Positions 18,485 to 26,600 of a stretch of 64,000 bases of DNA are shown in pieces. A model generated the notes under the pieces. It did not search any database and had not been told where the DNA came from. It saw only the letters and a program-made list of their open reading frames with translations. The position numbers were made by a program, and so were the translations under genes. Every line of letters begins with the position of its first letter. Positions within the stretch are counted from its first letter, which is position 1. Where the stretch lies: contig NZ_CP014517.1 in the NCBI RefSeq assembly GCF_001577265.1, forward strand, positions 3,012,501 to 3,076,500, in the 5' to 3' direction. Source of the DNA: Variovorax sp. PAMC 28711. GTDB lineage: Bacteria; Pseudomonadota; Gammaproteobacteria; Burkholderiales; Burkholderiaceae_C.

Positions 18485-19396
18485 ATGAAATTGACAGCAA
18501 ACGGTTTGCAGATCGAAGTCGAAGACACCGGCGGCGAGGGCCGTCCGGTGGTCCTGCTCATCATGGGTCTGGGTATGCAACTCATCGCCTGGCCCGAGCC
18601 CTTTGTGAAAGGCCTGGTCGACGCGGGCTTTCGGGTGGTGCGACACGACAACCGCGACATCGGCCTCTCGCAGGGCTTCGATCACGCAGGCATCGGCAAC
18701 CTCGTCTGGCAGACCGTGCGCCAGCGGCTCGGCCTGCCGGTGCAGTCGGCCTATGCGCTGCAGGACATGGCGAACGATTCGATCGGCGTGCTCGATGCCC
18801 TGGGCATCGCCGAGGCGCACATTGTCGGCGCGTCGATGGGCGGGATGATCGCCCAGCGCGTCGCCGCCACGGCGCCGAAGCGTGCCGCGAGCCTGGTCAG
18901 CATCATGAGTTCGAGCGGCGCGCGCGGCTTGCCCGGTCCGCGTCGCGATGTCGGCGCCGCCCTGCTGCGCCGTCCGACTGGGAAGAACGAGGCGGCGCTG
19001 GTCGCGCACAGCCTCGGCTTCATCAAGCTGATTGCGAGCCCGGCGTATCCGCAGCCCGATTCAGCGATCGCCGAACGCGTCACCTTCGCGATGCGCCGCG
19101 CGTATCACCCGAGCGGCATGCTGCGCCAGATGCTGGCCATCGGCGCCGACGCGGGCCGCGAGAAAGTGCTGCCCTCCATCACCGCGCCGACGCTTGTGCT
19201 GCATGGCGAGGCCGACGCGCTGGTGCCCATCGAATGCGGCCAGGACACGGCGCGCCGCATTCCGGGCGCGACCTTCGTGCCGGTGCCCGGCATGGGCCAC
19301 GACCTGCCGCCCGAAGTCGGGCAGATTCTCCTGGGCCACATGATCCCGTTCATGCGCGAGGCTCCCCCATCCGCCAACGCAAAGGCAAGCGCATGA
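18485..19396 (+). CDS. Alpha/beta-hydrolase
   Basis: A 303-residue serine hydrolase. The oxyanion region is [17 protein letters not shown], the nucleophile elbow is GASMGGM (near residue 119), the acid is expected in HGEADALVP near 238 and the histidine in [10 protein letters not shown] near 265. The MGLGMQ variant of the HG motif is typical of a proteobacterial group with no settled substrate. It begins 15 bases after the oxygenase and its stop overlaps the queF start (ATGA), so it belongs to the yaaA-queF transcription unit. Confidence 0.9.
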   Translation: MKLTANGLQIEVEDTGGEGRPVVLLIMGLGMQLIAWPEPFVKGLVDAGFRVVRHDNRDIGLSQGFDHAGIGNLVWQTVRQRLGLPVQSAYALQDMANDSIGVLDALGIAEAHIVGASMGGMIAQRVAATAPKRAASLVSIMSSSGARGLPGPRRDVGAALLRRPTGKNEAALVAHSLGFIKLIASPAYPQPDSAIAERVTFAMRRAYHPSGMLRQMLAIGADAGREKVLPSITAPTLVLHGEADALVPIECGQDTARRIPGATFVPVPGMGHDLPPEVGQILLGHMIPFMREAPPSANAKASA

Positions 19397-20259
19397 CGCA
19401 CGGCATTCCCGATTCGCCTGAAGGCTCGCAGCTCGGCCGCACCTCGGCCTATATCGACCAGTACGACCCGACGCAACTCTTCCCGATCGCGCGCACCACC
19501 AAGCGCGAAGCGATGGGCATTCGCCCCGACGCGCTGCCCTTTTTCGGCGCCGATCTCTGGACCGCATTCGAGCTCAGCTGGCTCAACCTGCGCGGCAAGC
19601 CGCAGGTCGCGCTCGCGCACTTCACCGTGCCCTGCGAAACTCCGAACATCATCGAGAGCAAGTCGTTCAAGCTCTACCTCAACAGCTTCAACGGCACGGC
19701 CTTCGCCAGCATCGACGAGGTGCGGGAGCGGCTGCGCGTCGACCTCGCCGAAGCCCTGTGGCGCGGCAGCGACCGCAGCGCCGGCATCGGCGTTCGACTG
19801 GTGACGCCGGAGCTGTTCGATCGCGAGCCGGTGCACGAGCTCGACGGGCTCGACCTGGACCGCCTCGACATCGAATGCACGCACTACCAGCCGGCGCCGC
19901 ACCTGCTGCGGGTCGATGGCCTGACCGAGATGCCGGTCACCGAAACGCTCACCAGCCGCCTGCTCAAAAGCAATTGCCTCGTGACCGGCCAGCCGGATTG
20001 GGGCAGCGTGCAGATTCGCTACACCGGCCTGCCGATCGACCAGGCCGGGTTGCTCGCGTACATCGTGAGCTTTCGCAATCACAACGAGTTCCACGAGCCA
20101 TGCGTTGAGCGCATGTTCACCGATATCTGGCGCCAGTGCCGCCCCACCCAGCTCGCGGTGTACGCGCGCTACACGCGGCGCGGCGGACTGGACATCAGCC
20201 CGTTTCGCACCAGCTCGCCGCAAACCCTGCCGCCGGCCTTTCGAACCGCGCGCCAGTAG
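19393..20259 (+). CDS. queF: NADPH-dependent 7-cyano-7-deazaguanine reductase QueF
   Basis: A 288-residue QueF of the long, two-domain (E. coli-like) form. It reduces preQ0 to preQ1 in queuosine biosynthesis. Visible marks are [21 protein letters not shown] (reported in two parts: [21 protein letters not shown]), [20 protein letters not shown] carrying the catalytic cysteine, and [13 protein letters not shown]. The start ATG 19393 overlaps the stop of the hydrolase gene. The final gene of the yaaA cluster; no other queuosine gene is in the window. Confidence 0.95.
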   Translation: MTHGIPDSPEGSQLGRTSAYIDQYDPTQLFPIARTTKREAMGIRPDALPFFGADLWTAFELSWLNLRGKPQVALAHFTVPCETPNIIESKSFKLYLNSFNGTAFASIDEVRERLRVDLAEALWRGSDRSAGIGVRLVTPELFDREPVHELDGLDLDRLDIECTHYQPAPHLLRVDGLTEMPVTETLTSRLLKSNCLVTGQPDWGSVQIRYTGLPIDQAGLLAYIVSFRNHNEFHEPCVERMFTDIWRQCRPTQLAVYARYTRRGGLDISPFRTSSPQTLPPAFRTARQ

Positions 20260-20272
20260 CCGGCGCGGCGAA

Positions 20273-20288
20273 GTAGGCTCGCTCCTAC
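20273..20288. repeat. GTAGG...CCTAC inverted repeat
   Basis: A short perfect inverted repeat GTAGG-CTCGCT-CCTAC lies between queF and the receiver gene. It shares the GTAGG core with inverted repeats at 22511-22543 and 63564-63612 and resembles REP elements of other proteobacteria (GTAGGAGCGAGC type on the reverse strand). It may act as a weak 3' stem for queF RNA. Confidence 0.4.
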
Positions 20289-20343
20289 GCCCGCATCGGA
20301 ATCCCGCGCGGATACTCTTCAGCTTTTGTTCCAGGAAGTCACC

Positions 20344-20694
20344 GTGAATGTGCTGATCGTCGACGACAACGAAGCTGCGGCCGACCTGCTGCAAGAGTTG
20401 CTTTCGCTGCAGGACCACACCGTTCGCTGTACCTACACGGCGCAGCAAGCCCTCGATGCTTGCGCCGGCGAGATGTTCGACGCTGCGCTCATCGACCTCA
20501 CGCTGCCCGATCGCCCCGGCATCGAGGTGGCGCGGCACCTGCGCTCGTCCGCCGTCGTGGGCAAGACGCCGCTGCTGGTGGCGATCTCCGGCCTCTCGGC
20601 CGGCGACACGCCCGGTGCGGCCGGCGTGTTCGATCACTACCTGCAAAAGCCGATCGATTTCGATGCGCTCGACCGCATCCTTGCGCTGCAATGA
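20344..20694 (+). CDS. Single-domain response regulator (receiver only)
   Basis: A 116-residue CheY-like receiver with no output domain. The acidic pair is D7 D8, the phospho-acceptor is D51 (ALIDLTLPD), with S82 and K102 (YLQKPIDF) as the switch residues. GTG 20344 was preferred because AGGAAG lies five bases upstream; an earlier TTG lacks such a site. The stop overlaps the start of the kinase-like gene (ATGA). A receiver with no output domain usually acts as a phosphate shuttle or by protein contact, so the coupled downstream protein is the obvious partner. Confidence 0.88.
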   Translation: MNVLIVDDNEAAADLLQELLSLQDHTVRCTYTAQQALDACAGEMFDAALIDLTLPDRPGIEVARHLRSSAVVGKTPLLVAISGLSAGDTPGAAGVFDHYLQKPIDFDALDRILALQ

Positions 20695-21371
20695 AGGCGT
20701 CGCCCAGCGCGCGCAGCTGGATCGCTGCCGGCGTCCGGCACGAGCTGCTCACGCGCGCCTTGCCCGCCCTGCGCCACGACATGGCCGCGCCGGTGTCCGT
20801 CATCCGCATGGCATTGCTCATGCTCAAGCGGCAGGTCGCCGCTCCCGAGCTGGATGCGGCGGCTGCGGAACAGCGCGTGGCACTGATCGACGACCAGATT
20901 GGCGCTCTTGTGACCGCCATCCGCTCGCTGCGCGACTGGGAGCTCGCCATTGGCGACCACGGCATCACGCGCAGTGCGCTGGTCACGCAGTGCACCGGTC
21001 TGATGCGGGCCGCATTCGACCTGAACGGCGTCACGCTCGAGGTCGATGAATCGCTGACGTCGGAGGCCGACGAAAGCACCTGGGACGGCGGCGCCGCGCT
21101 GCGTTATCTGATGCTCGGCGTGCTCGGCTACCTGCACGATTTCGTGGACGAGCTCGGCAGCATCGCGGTGACGCCGGATGGCAGCGACGCGCTGCGCTTC
21201 ACAGCAACGCTGCGCCGTCCAGACCAGGTCGACCGGATGGTCGAGGACCATCGCGCACCCCGCGCATTGGCCATCGATGCCGTCGCGCTGCAGTCGCTGG
21301 CGGACGATCTCGGCTATGCCGTGACGGTCGAGCCCGACGCCGTTCGCCTCGTGCTCGCGCTGCCGCGCTGA
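20691..21371 (+). CDS. Degenerate histidine kinase-like / histidine phosphotransferase protein
   Basis: A 226-residue cytoplasmic protein. Residues about 20-85 look like a DHp helix pair with an H-box, LPALRHDMAAPVSVIRMAL, in which H29 is the likely phospho-site. The rest has the size and C-terminal strand pattern (DAVALQSLADDLGYAVTVEP) of a HATPase fold, but I find no N-box, G1 or G2 motifs for ATP binding. The architecture matches ChpT of alphaproteobacteria, a phosphotransferase derived from a kinase. It is coupled to the receiver gene upstream by a 4-base overlap. Its last 58 bases overlap the convergent topoisomerase gene. Function is inferred. Confidence 0.65.
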   Translation: MKASPSARSWIAAGVRHELLTRALPALRHDMAAPVSVIRMALLMLKRQVAAPELDAAAAEQRVALIDDQIGALVTAIRSLRDWELAIGDHGITRSALVTQCTGLMRAAFDLNGVTLEVDESLTSEADESTWDGGAALRYLMLGVLGYLHDFVDELGSIAVTPDGSDALRFTATLRRPDQVDRMVEDHRAPRALAIDAVALQSLADDLGYAVTVEPDAVRLVLALPR

Positions 21372-22462
21372 GCGCGTGCCGCGCGGCGGCGCTCCGATGA
21401 CAGGAAAGCCAGCAATCGCGCTTCGGCGGCACGCAGCCGGCTCGCGCCTTGTGTGCCGCGGCCGCTGATCGATTTCCACACCGCCTGCATGCCAGCCGGG
21501 TCGCTTGAAAGCTGGCCGCCGAGGGAGAGCACGGCCGGATGCACATAGGACTTCTTGCAAACCGCCGGCGTGTTGCCGAGCTGTTTGGCCACCGCGCCGA
21601 TGATGTCCTTGGCGCTGTAGCGCGCGGCGGCGGCGTCTTCCAGTGCCGACTCGTTGTGGTCGCAGGCCAATCGGGTGAGTTCGAGTGCTTGCACCGTGCC
21701 GTGCCAGGTGCGGAAATCCTTGGCGGTGAAGCCGTTGCCGGCGGCGTCGCGCAGGTAGTCGTTCACGTCGCTCGACGAGACGCCGTGCGGTGCCCCGTCG
21801 TCGCCGATGTACTGGAACAAGGCTTGCCCCGGCAGCTGCTGGCAACTGCGCACGACCTTGGCCACCCGCGGATCGTCGAGGCTCGCCTCCTGCATCACGC
21901 CGCTCTTGCCGCGAAAACTGAGCTTGAGCGCACTGCCACGTACAGCCGCGTGCTGGTTGCGCAGCGTGGTGAGCCCGTACGAGCCATTGCTGCTCGCGTA
22001 TTCCTCATTCCCCACGCGCACGAAGGTGGTGTCGAGCAGACGCACCAGCGTGGCGAGCACGCGGTCGCGGCTCAGCATTTCGCCGGCGGTCTTCAGGTCG
22101 CGCGCCACGCGGGCCCGGATCTTCGGCAGCGCGCGCCCGAACGCTTCGAGCCGTTCGAACTTGGTCTCGTCCTTCAGCACGCGCCAGTCGGCGTGGTAGC
22201 GGTATTGCTTTCGCCCACGCGCGTCCATGCCGGTGGCCTGCAGATGACCGTTGTGCAGCGGACAGATCCAGACTTCGGTGTAGGCCGGCGGAATCGCCAG
22301 ACGCTGAATGCGGGAGATTTCGTCCACGTCCTGCAGCCACTTGCCTTTCACGTCGCGGTAGCGAAAGTTGGTGCCGCGCTTCACGCGCGACCAGCCGGGC
22401 ATGTGCGCGTCGACATAAACGAGGCCGTTGGCAAGAAGAGGCGGACGCGAAGTGGTGGGCAT
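21314..22462 (-). CDS. Type IB DNA topoisomerase (poxvirus-like)
   Basis: A 382-residue enzyme that relaxes supercoiled DNA by nicking one strand through a 3'-phosphotyrosyl link. The N-terminal domain carries GLVYVDAHMPGWSRVKRG and WICPLHNGHLQATG; the catalytic domain has NEEYASSNGSYGLTTL, KDFRTWHGT and the active-site Y306 in VCKKSYVHPAV. ATG 22462 fits the family N-terminus. The Arg/Ser-rich tail after about residue 340 is antisense to the kinase-like gene, giving a 58-base convergent overlap. The family is common in soil betaproteobacteria as an accessory topoisomerase. Confidence 0.93.
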   Translation of the reverse strand: MPTTSRPPLLANGLVYVDAHMPGWSRVKRGTNFRYRDVKGKWLQDVDEISRIQRLAIPPAYTEVWICPLHNGHLQATGMDARGRKQYRYHADWRVLKDETKFERLEAFGRALPKIRARVARDLKTAGEMLSRDRVLATLVRLLDTTFVRVGNEEYASSNGSYGLTTLRNQHAAVRGSALKLSFRGKSGVMQEASLDDPRVAKVVRSCQQLPGQALFQYIGDDGAPHGVSSSDVNDYLRDAAGNGFTAKDFRTWHGTVQALELTRLACDHNESALEDAAAARYSAKDIIGAVAKQLGNTPAVCKKSYVHPAVLSLGGQLSSDPAGMQAVWKSISGRGTQGASRLRAAEARLLAFLSSERRRAARAQRGSASTRRTASGSTVTA

Positions 22463-22510
22463 GGAGATTGCGAACGAAAATGAAATGAGGGTGTCCGCGA
22501 CAGCGCGCGG

Positions 22511-22543
22511 CACCGCTGTAGGACGGCGCAATCGTCCGCGGTG
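22511..22543. repeat. Two-part inverted repeat upstream of the nucleoside permease
   Basis: CACCGC (22511-22516) and GGACG (22521-22525) pair with CGTCC (22533-22537) and GCGGTG (22538-22543), with a TGTA bulge and a GCGCAAT loop. It lies in the divergent region between the topoisomerase and permease genes, followed by CTTTTTC on the plus strand. It contains the GTAGGA core seen in two other repeats in the window. Confidence 0.45.
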
Positions 22544-22582
22544 CGATGGGCGCTTTTTCAACGACTTCCGAGGAGACGAGTG

Positions 22583-23611
22583 ATGACGAATGGCTGGATC
22601 AAAACAATGCGCGGCCTTGCGCTGTGCGCCGGAGCCTTGCTGCTGTCGGCCTGTGCGTCGGCACCGGCGACGCGCACCGCGCAACCCGTGAAGGTCAAGG
22701 TGTTCGTGGCGGCGATGTTCGAGATCGGCAAGAACACCGGCGACCGCGCCGGCGAGTTCCAGCACTGGTATGAGCGCTACTGGAAAGACGCCACGCCGAT
22801 CACCGTCGCCGGCGCGCTCGGCCCGGTGTATTGCAATGCCGACGGCGTGTGCGGCTCGGTGCTCGGCATGGGCAAGGTCAATTCGTCGTCGTCGATGCAG
22901 GCCATCCTCGTCAATCCCGCCTTCGACTTTTCGCAGGCCTACTACGTGATCTCGGGCGTCGGCGGCACGCCACCGGCGCGCGGCACCATCGGCGAGGTGA
23001 GCTGGGCGACCTGGCTGGTCGACTACGACCTCGGCCACCGTTGGGCACCCGAAGAAAACAAGGCCGGCGAGCCGACCTTCATGCCACGCAAGGGCTACGA
23101 GGAATACCGCCGCTTCAAGCTGAACCCCGAGCTTGTGGCCTGGGCCATGAAACTCTCGGCCGACACGCCGTTGAAAGACGCCGACTCGGCCCGCGCCTAC
23201 CGGCAGCGTTATCCCGACGCGGCGGCACGTCGCGCGCCCTTCGTCGGCACCGGCACGCACATGACGGGCGACACCTTCTTCCATGGCCCCGGCATGTCGA
23301 AGCAGGCGCAATACATCGCGAAGCTCTACGGGGCGGACGATTACGTCATCACCGAGATGGAAGCCGCCGCGATCACGCTGGTGATCAAGCGCACGCACGG
23401 CACCGACCGTGTCATGAGCCTGCGTGGCGCGGTCAATTTCGACCAGGGCAATCCGCGGGAAACCACGCTGCAGCACCTCGACCCGGCGCCGGGCGAGACG
23501 GCCGGCGGCTTTGCCGAAACAGTCGAGAACATCGAGCGCGTCGGCGCGCGCGTGGTTGACCACATCACGGCGAACTGGGGCCAGTGGCAGGCCGGCGTCC
23601 CGGCGCGCTAG
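22583..23611 (+). CDS. Purine nucleoside permease (NUP family) lipoprotein
   Basis: A 342-residue exported protein of the NUP family (related to yeast NUP and to nucleoside phosphorylase folds). The N-terminus ends in LLLSAC, a lipobox with C24 as the predicted lipidated residue. The body contains KVFVAAMFEIGKNTGDRAGE, YYVISGVGGTPPARGTIGE and VITEMEAAAITLVI, family hallmarks. ATG 22583 is preceded by AGGAG seven bases upstream. Members are proposed to bind or cleave purine nucleosides at the cell surface. Its TAG stop lies in the palindrome CTAG that also supplies the stop of the convergent dinB. Confidence 0.88.
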   Translation: MTNGWIKTMRGLALCAGALLLSACASAPATRTAQPVKVKVFVAAMFEIGKNTGDRAGEFQHWYERYWKDATPITVAGALGPVYCNADGVCGSVLGMGKVNSSSSMQAILVNPAFDFSQAYYVISGVGGTPPARGTIGEVSWATWLVDYDLGHRWAPEENKAGEPTFMPRKGYEEYRRFKLNPELVAWAMKLSADTPLKDADSARAYRQRYPDAAARRAPFVGTGTHMTGDTFFHGPGMSKQAQYIAKLYGADDYVITEMEAAAITLVIKRTHGTDRVMSLRGAVNFDQGNPRETTLQHLDPAPGETAGGFAETVENIERVGARVVDHITANWGQWQAGVPAR

Positions 23612-24912
23612 AACAGGGACGCGGTCGTCGCGTTCGCGTCGCCCGAACCTTGCGCCCGCGCGCCGGTCTCAGGCGCCCGGTTCGGCGTCACGGCTTCGTC
23701 GCTGCCGGCACGCGCCAGCGTGCCGACACGCACGCCCAGCAGGCGCAGCGGGCGCTCCAGCGGCACGCGCTTCAGGCACTGGCCGGCGGTCTGGCGGATC
23801 GTCTTGCCGTCGTCCGTGAAGCACGCGATCGTCTGGTCGCGCGTCGCGGTCTTGAAGTCGTCGTAGCGCAGCTTGATGCCGATGGTCTTGCCGACGTAGC
23901 CCTTGCGCTGCAGGTCGTCGCCGAGCTTTTCGCAGAGCTGCGTGAAGATCGCCCCCAGCGCGGCGCGGTCGCGCACAGGGTGCAGGTTGCGGTCGAAAGT
24001 GGTCTCGCGGCTCATCGAAACCGGCTCGCTCTCGGTGACCACCGCGCGCTCGTCGCGACCCCATGAAATCTCGTGCATCCAGGCGCCGCTCGACTTGCCG
24101 AAATTCGCGATGAGCCAGTCGCGATCCTTCGCCGCGATCTCGCCGACGGTGCGGATGCCCAGCCGTTCCAGCTTTTCGTCGGCTTTCGGCCCGATGCCGT
24201 TCACCTTGCGCACGGGCAGCGGCCAGATCTTCGATTCGAGATCGTCTTCGTAGACGATCGAAATGCCGTTCGGCTTGTTGAATTCGCTCGCCAGCTTGGC
24301 GATCAGCTTGTTGGGCGCCACGCCGATCGAGCAGGTCAGGCCGGTGGCCTGCAAGATCGATTTCTGGATGAGCCGCGCCAGCACCCGGCCGCCCTCGCGC
24401 TGGCCGCCCGGCACGTCGGTGAAGTCGATGTACACCTCGTCGACGCCCCGGTCTTCCACCAGCGGCGCAATGTCGCGAACGATGCTTTTGAACAGGCGCG
24501 ACAACCGCCGCACCTCGTCGAAATCGACGGGCAGCACGATCGCCTGCGGGCACAGCTTGGCGGCTTTCATCATTCCCATGGCCGAGCCGACGCCGAACTG
24601 GCGCGCAGCGTAGGTCGCCGTGGTGATCACGCCGCGGCCGACGTAGTCTTTCAGCAGCGGAAAAGCCGAGGCCGGAATCTCGTGCAGTGCGATTCCGCGT
24701 TCGTCCTGCGCCTGGCGCAGCGCCTCGTCGACGCGTCGTCGGCCACCGCCGATCACCATCGGCAAGCCCTTCAGTTGCGGATAGCGCAAGAGCTCGACGG
24801 ACGCGAAGAACGCGTCCATGTCGAGATGGGCGATGCGGCGGATGGGCGGGCTGGCAGGAGGCACCCCGCGATTTTGCCGCGGGTGCGCGTCGGCGCTGCG
24901 GACTAAGCTCAT
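23608..24912 (-). CDS. dinB: DNA polymerase IV (DinB, Y-family)
   Basis: A translesion polymerase of about 434 residues. Metal-binding motifs are AHLDMDAFFASVE and GVDEVYIDFTDV, the steric region is TTATYAARQFGVGSAMGM, and the little-finger region carries MSRETTFDRNLH. The C-terminus TTASLF resembles a beta-clamp binding motif (QLSLF type). The start is uncertain: ATG 24912 has GGAG ten bases upstream, while GTG 24864 would give a protein starting just before the fold. The insertion GGGRRRVDEALRQAQDERG after the first motif is longer than in E. coli DinB. Divergent from the glycolipid-binding gene with 32 bases between. Confidence 0.93.
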   Translation of the reverse strand: MSLVRSADAHPRQNRGVPPASPPIRRIAHLDMDAFFASVELLRYPQLKGLPMVIGGGRRRVDEALRQAQDERGIALHEIPASAFPLLKDYVGRGVITTATYAARQFGVGSAMGMMKAAKLCPQAIVLPVDFDEVRRLSRLFKSIVRDIAPLVEDRGVDEVYIDFTDVPGGQREGGRVLARLIQKSILQATGLTCSIGVAPNKLIAKLASEFNKPNGISIVYEDDLESKIWPLPVRKVNGIGPKADEKLERLGIRTVGEIAAKDRDWLIANFGKSSGAWMHEISWGRDERAVVTESEPVSMSRETTFDRNLHPVRDRAALGAIFTQLCEKLGDDLQRKGYVGKTIGIKLRYDDFKTATRDQTIACFTDDGKTIRQTAGQCLKRVPLERPLRLLGVRVGTLARAGSDEAVTPNRAPETGARAQGSGDANATTASLF

Positions 24913-24944
24913 GGTCGCCCCGCTCCGGGTGCAGAAGGACGCCC

Positions 24945-25508
24945 ATGCGAACCGTCGCCTCCATCCTCTGGCAACGCCTCGATGCGCCGGGGCACGACGC
25001 CTGCCGGCTCGAGCGCTCTGAAACAGCCTGGCAACTCGACGGTGCCGCCGTGTTCCGCCAAGCCGACGGGCGCATCGCACAACTGCATTACCGCGTGCGT
25101 TGCGATCTGCACTGGCACACGCAGTGGGGCACGGTGCGCGGGTGGCTGGGCGATGCGACGGTGGATTTTTCGGTGGCCCACGATGCGCACGGCCGCTGGC
25201 TGTTGAACGACACGCCGGTGCCCGAACTCGCGCACTGCATCGACCTGGACCTCGGCTTCACGCCAGCCACGAACCTGATTCCGTTGCGGCGTTTGCAGCT
25301 CGCGCAGGGCGAACGTGCTGCCGCGCCGGCCGCATGGCTGGACCTGGAAGGGGGCGAGTTGGGATTGCTGGAACAACACTACGAACGGTGCGGCGAGTCG
25401 GCCTACGACTATCGCGCCGAACGATTCGACTACGCCGCCCGGCTCGAAGTGACTGCCGAGGGCTTCGTGCGCGACTACCCGGAACGGTGGGTCATTGTTC
25501 CGTCTTGA
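24945..25508 (+). CDS. Putative glycolipid-binding domain protein
   Basis: A 187-residue protein similar to the putative glycolipid-binding family (Pfam PF06475). Visible are the opening SILWQRLDAPGHDACRLE, the LHYRVRCDLHWHTQWGTV segment and the LEQHYERCGESAYDYRAERF region near the end, which are the conserved stretches I recall for that family. No signal peptide is seen, so it is probably cytoplasmic. The biochemical role is not known. The last 17 bases overlap the convergent small membrane-protein gene. Confidence 0.75.
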   Translation: MRTVASILWQRLDAPGHDACRLERSETAWQLDGAAVFRQADGRIAQLHYRVRCDLHWHTQWGTVRGWLGDATVDFSVAHDAHGRWLLNDTPVPELAHCIDLDLGFTPATNLIPLRRLQLAQGERAAAPAAWLDLEGGELGLLEQHYERCGESAYDYRAERFDYAARLEVTAEGFVRDYPERWVIVPS

Positions 25509-25725
25509 ACAGACCCCGCACGTTGAGTGCGGCCAGACAAACCTGCAACGCGATCAGCGCCCACGCCTGCGTATGAACGCCCCAGATCACCCACAGCACA
25601 TTGCTGGTCAGGAAAACCCAGAAACCGATGTTGCGTCTTGCTTTGGCGTTGGAACCGACCAGCCACGCGGCGATCACCGATGCGAGGAAGGCGGGCCACT
25701 GGATCAGCGAGAGTGCGTCGTCCAT
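25492..25725 (-). CDS. Small membrane protein, function unknown
   Basis: A 77-residue hydrophobic protein with about three predicted helices (about 8-24, 33-48, 52-68) and a short basic loop NAKARRN. It ends LNVRGLFKTEQ. The pattern FLTSNVLWVIWGVHTQAWALI resembles small PnuC/YgjV-like inner-membrane proteins that use Trp/Asn in helices, but the match is weak. It lies 10 bases downstream of the glycosyltransferase on the same strand, so the two are likely co-transcribed. Start ATG 25725. Confidence 0.72.
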   Translation of the reverse strand: MDDALSLIQWPAFLASVIAAWLVGSNAKARRNIGFWVFLTSNVLWVIWGVHTQAWALIALQVCLAALNVRGLFKTEQ

Positions 25726-25735
25726 GGAGGCGTGC

Positions 25736-26449
25736 TCAGGCCGACACCACCGGCTGGTCACCCGGGACCCCCGTGGCTGCTGACACGCGCATCGCGATGG
25801 CGTTGAGCAACGCATCGGCAAAGCCGCCTTCGGCGCGTGCTTCCCGGCGTGCGCTGGTCATCACCCGCGGCCGTGCGCTCCATGCGATCTGGATCCCGGC
25901 GGCTTCGAGCGCGCGCACGAACGCCACGTCTTCACTGCACGTCAGGTGCTGGAAGCCGCCAGCGCGGCGATAGGCAGCGGCCGACACGCCCAAGTTGGCG
26001 CCGTGGATGTGGCTGTGCCCATCGGCGTCGGTATAGGTTTCCAGAAAGTGGGCCTTCAGCAAGGCCGCGTGGGCACCGTGAGGCGACCAGTCGTCGACGC
26101 CGATCGAGCCGCACACGGCTTCTGCGTTGAGGGCGAGCTGGTCGACCAGCCAACTGGGTGACACCACCGTGTCGGCGTCGGTGAAGGCCAGCCATCGTGC
26201 CCCGCGCGCCAGCAACGCTTCGGCGCCCATGGCGCGAGCGGTCCCCACGTTGCGAGCGCGCATGCTGAGCGTGTGCGCGCCGGCCTGCGCAGCGCGGACG
26301 GCCGTGGCATCGGTGCAGCTGTCGAGCACCACCAGCACCTCGACGGTTTCGCCGGCCAGCGCGGGATGGTGCGCGGCCTCTTGTGCGGCGCGTACGCAGG
26401 CGTGAATGTCGCGTTCTTCGTTGTGGGCGGGTATGACGATGCCAAGCAT
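25736..26449 (-). CDS. Family 2 glycosyltransferase
   Basis: A 237-residue GT2 (GT-A fold) protein. The N-terminus MLGIVIPAHNEERDIHACV is the nucleotide-sugar binding strand, VLVVLDSCTDAT the second acidic motif, and AFTDADTVVSPSWL the metal-binding DxD. An acceptor loop GANLGVSAAAYRRAGGF and HLTCSEDVAFVRAL (likely the ED catalytic base region) follow. There are no membrane helices, so it is cytoplasmic or peripheral. The sugar and acceptor are unknown. It is followed by a small membrane protein gene that might help anchor it. Confidence 0.88.
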   Translation of the reverse strand: MLGIVIPAHNEERDIHACVRAAQEAAHHPALAGETVEVLVVLDSCTDATAVRAAQAGAHTLSMRARNVGTARAMGAEALLARGARWLAFTDADTVVSPSWLVDQLALNAEAVCGSIGVDDWSPHGAHAALLKAHFLETYTDADGHSHIHGANLGVSAAAYRRAGGFQHLTCSEDVAFVRALEAAGIQIAWSARPRVMTSARREARAEGGFADALLNAIAMRVSAATGVPGDQPVVSA

Positions 26450-26600
26450 TTGGATCTTTCGACGCGAAGGGAGCACCGAAGATAGAAACGCTATCGTTTT
26501 GCGCCCGTCGGCGGCAAGGCTCAGCCCACGTAGGCGATGTCGACGCTCACGGTACGTCTTTTGACATGCGACGTCTCACCATGATGCGGACCCCTGAGCC

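Noticed and set aside
26481..26495. GATAG-AAACG-CTATC hairpin followed by GTTTT
   Set aside because: The stem is only five base pairs and no plus-strand gene precedes it, so a terminator role is not supported; it could be chance.
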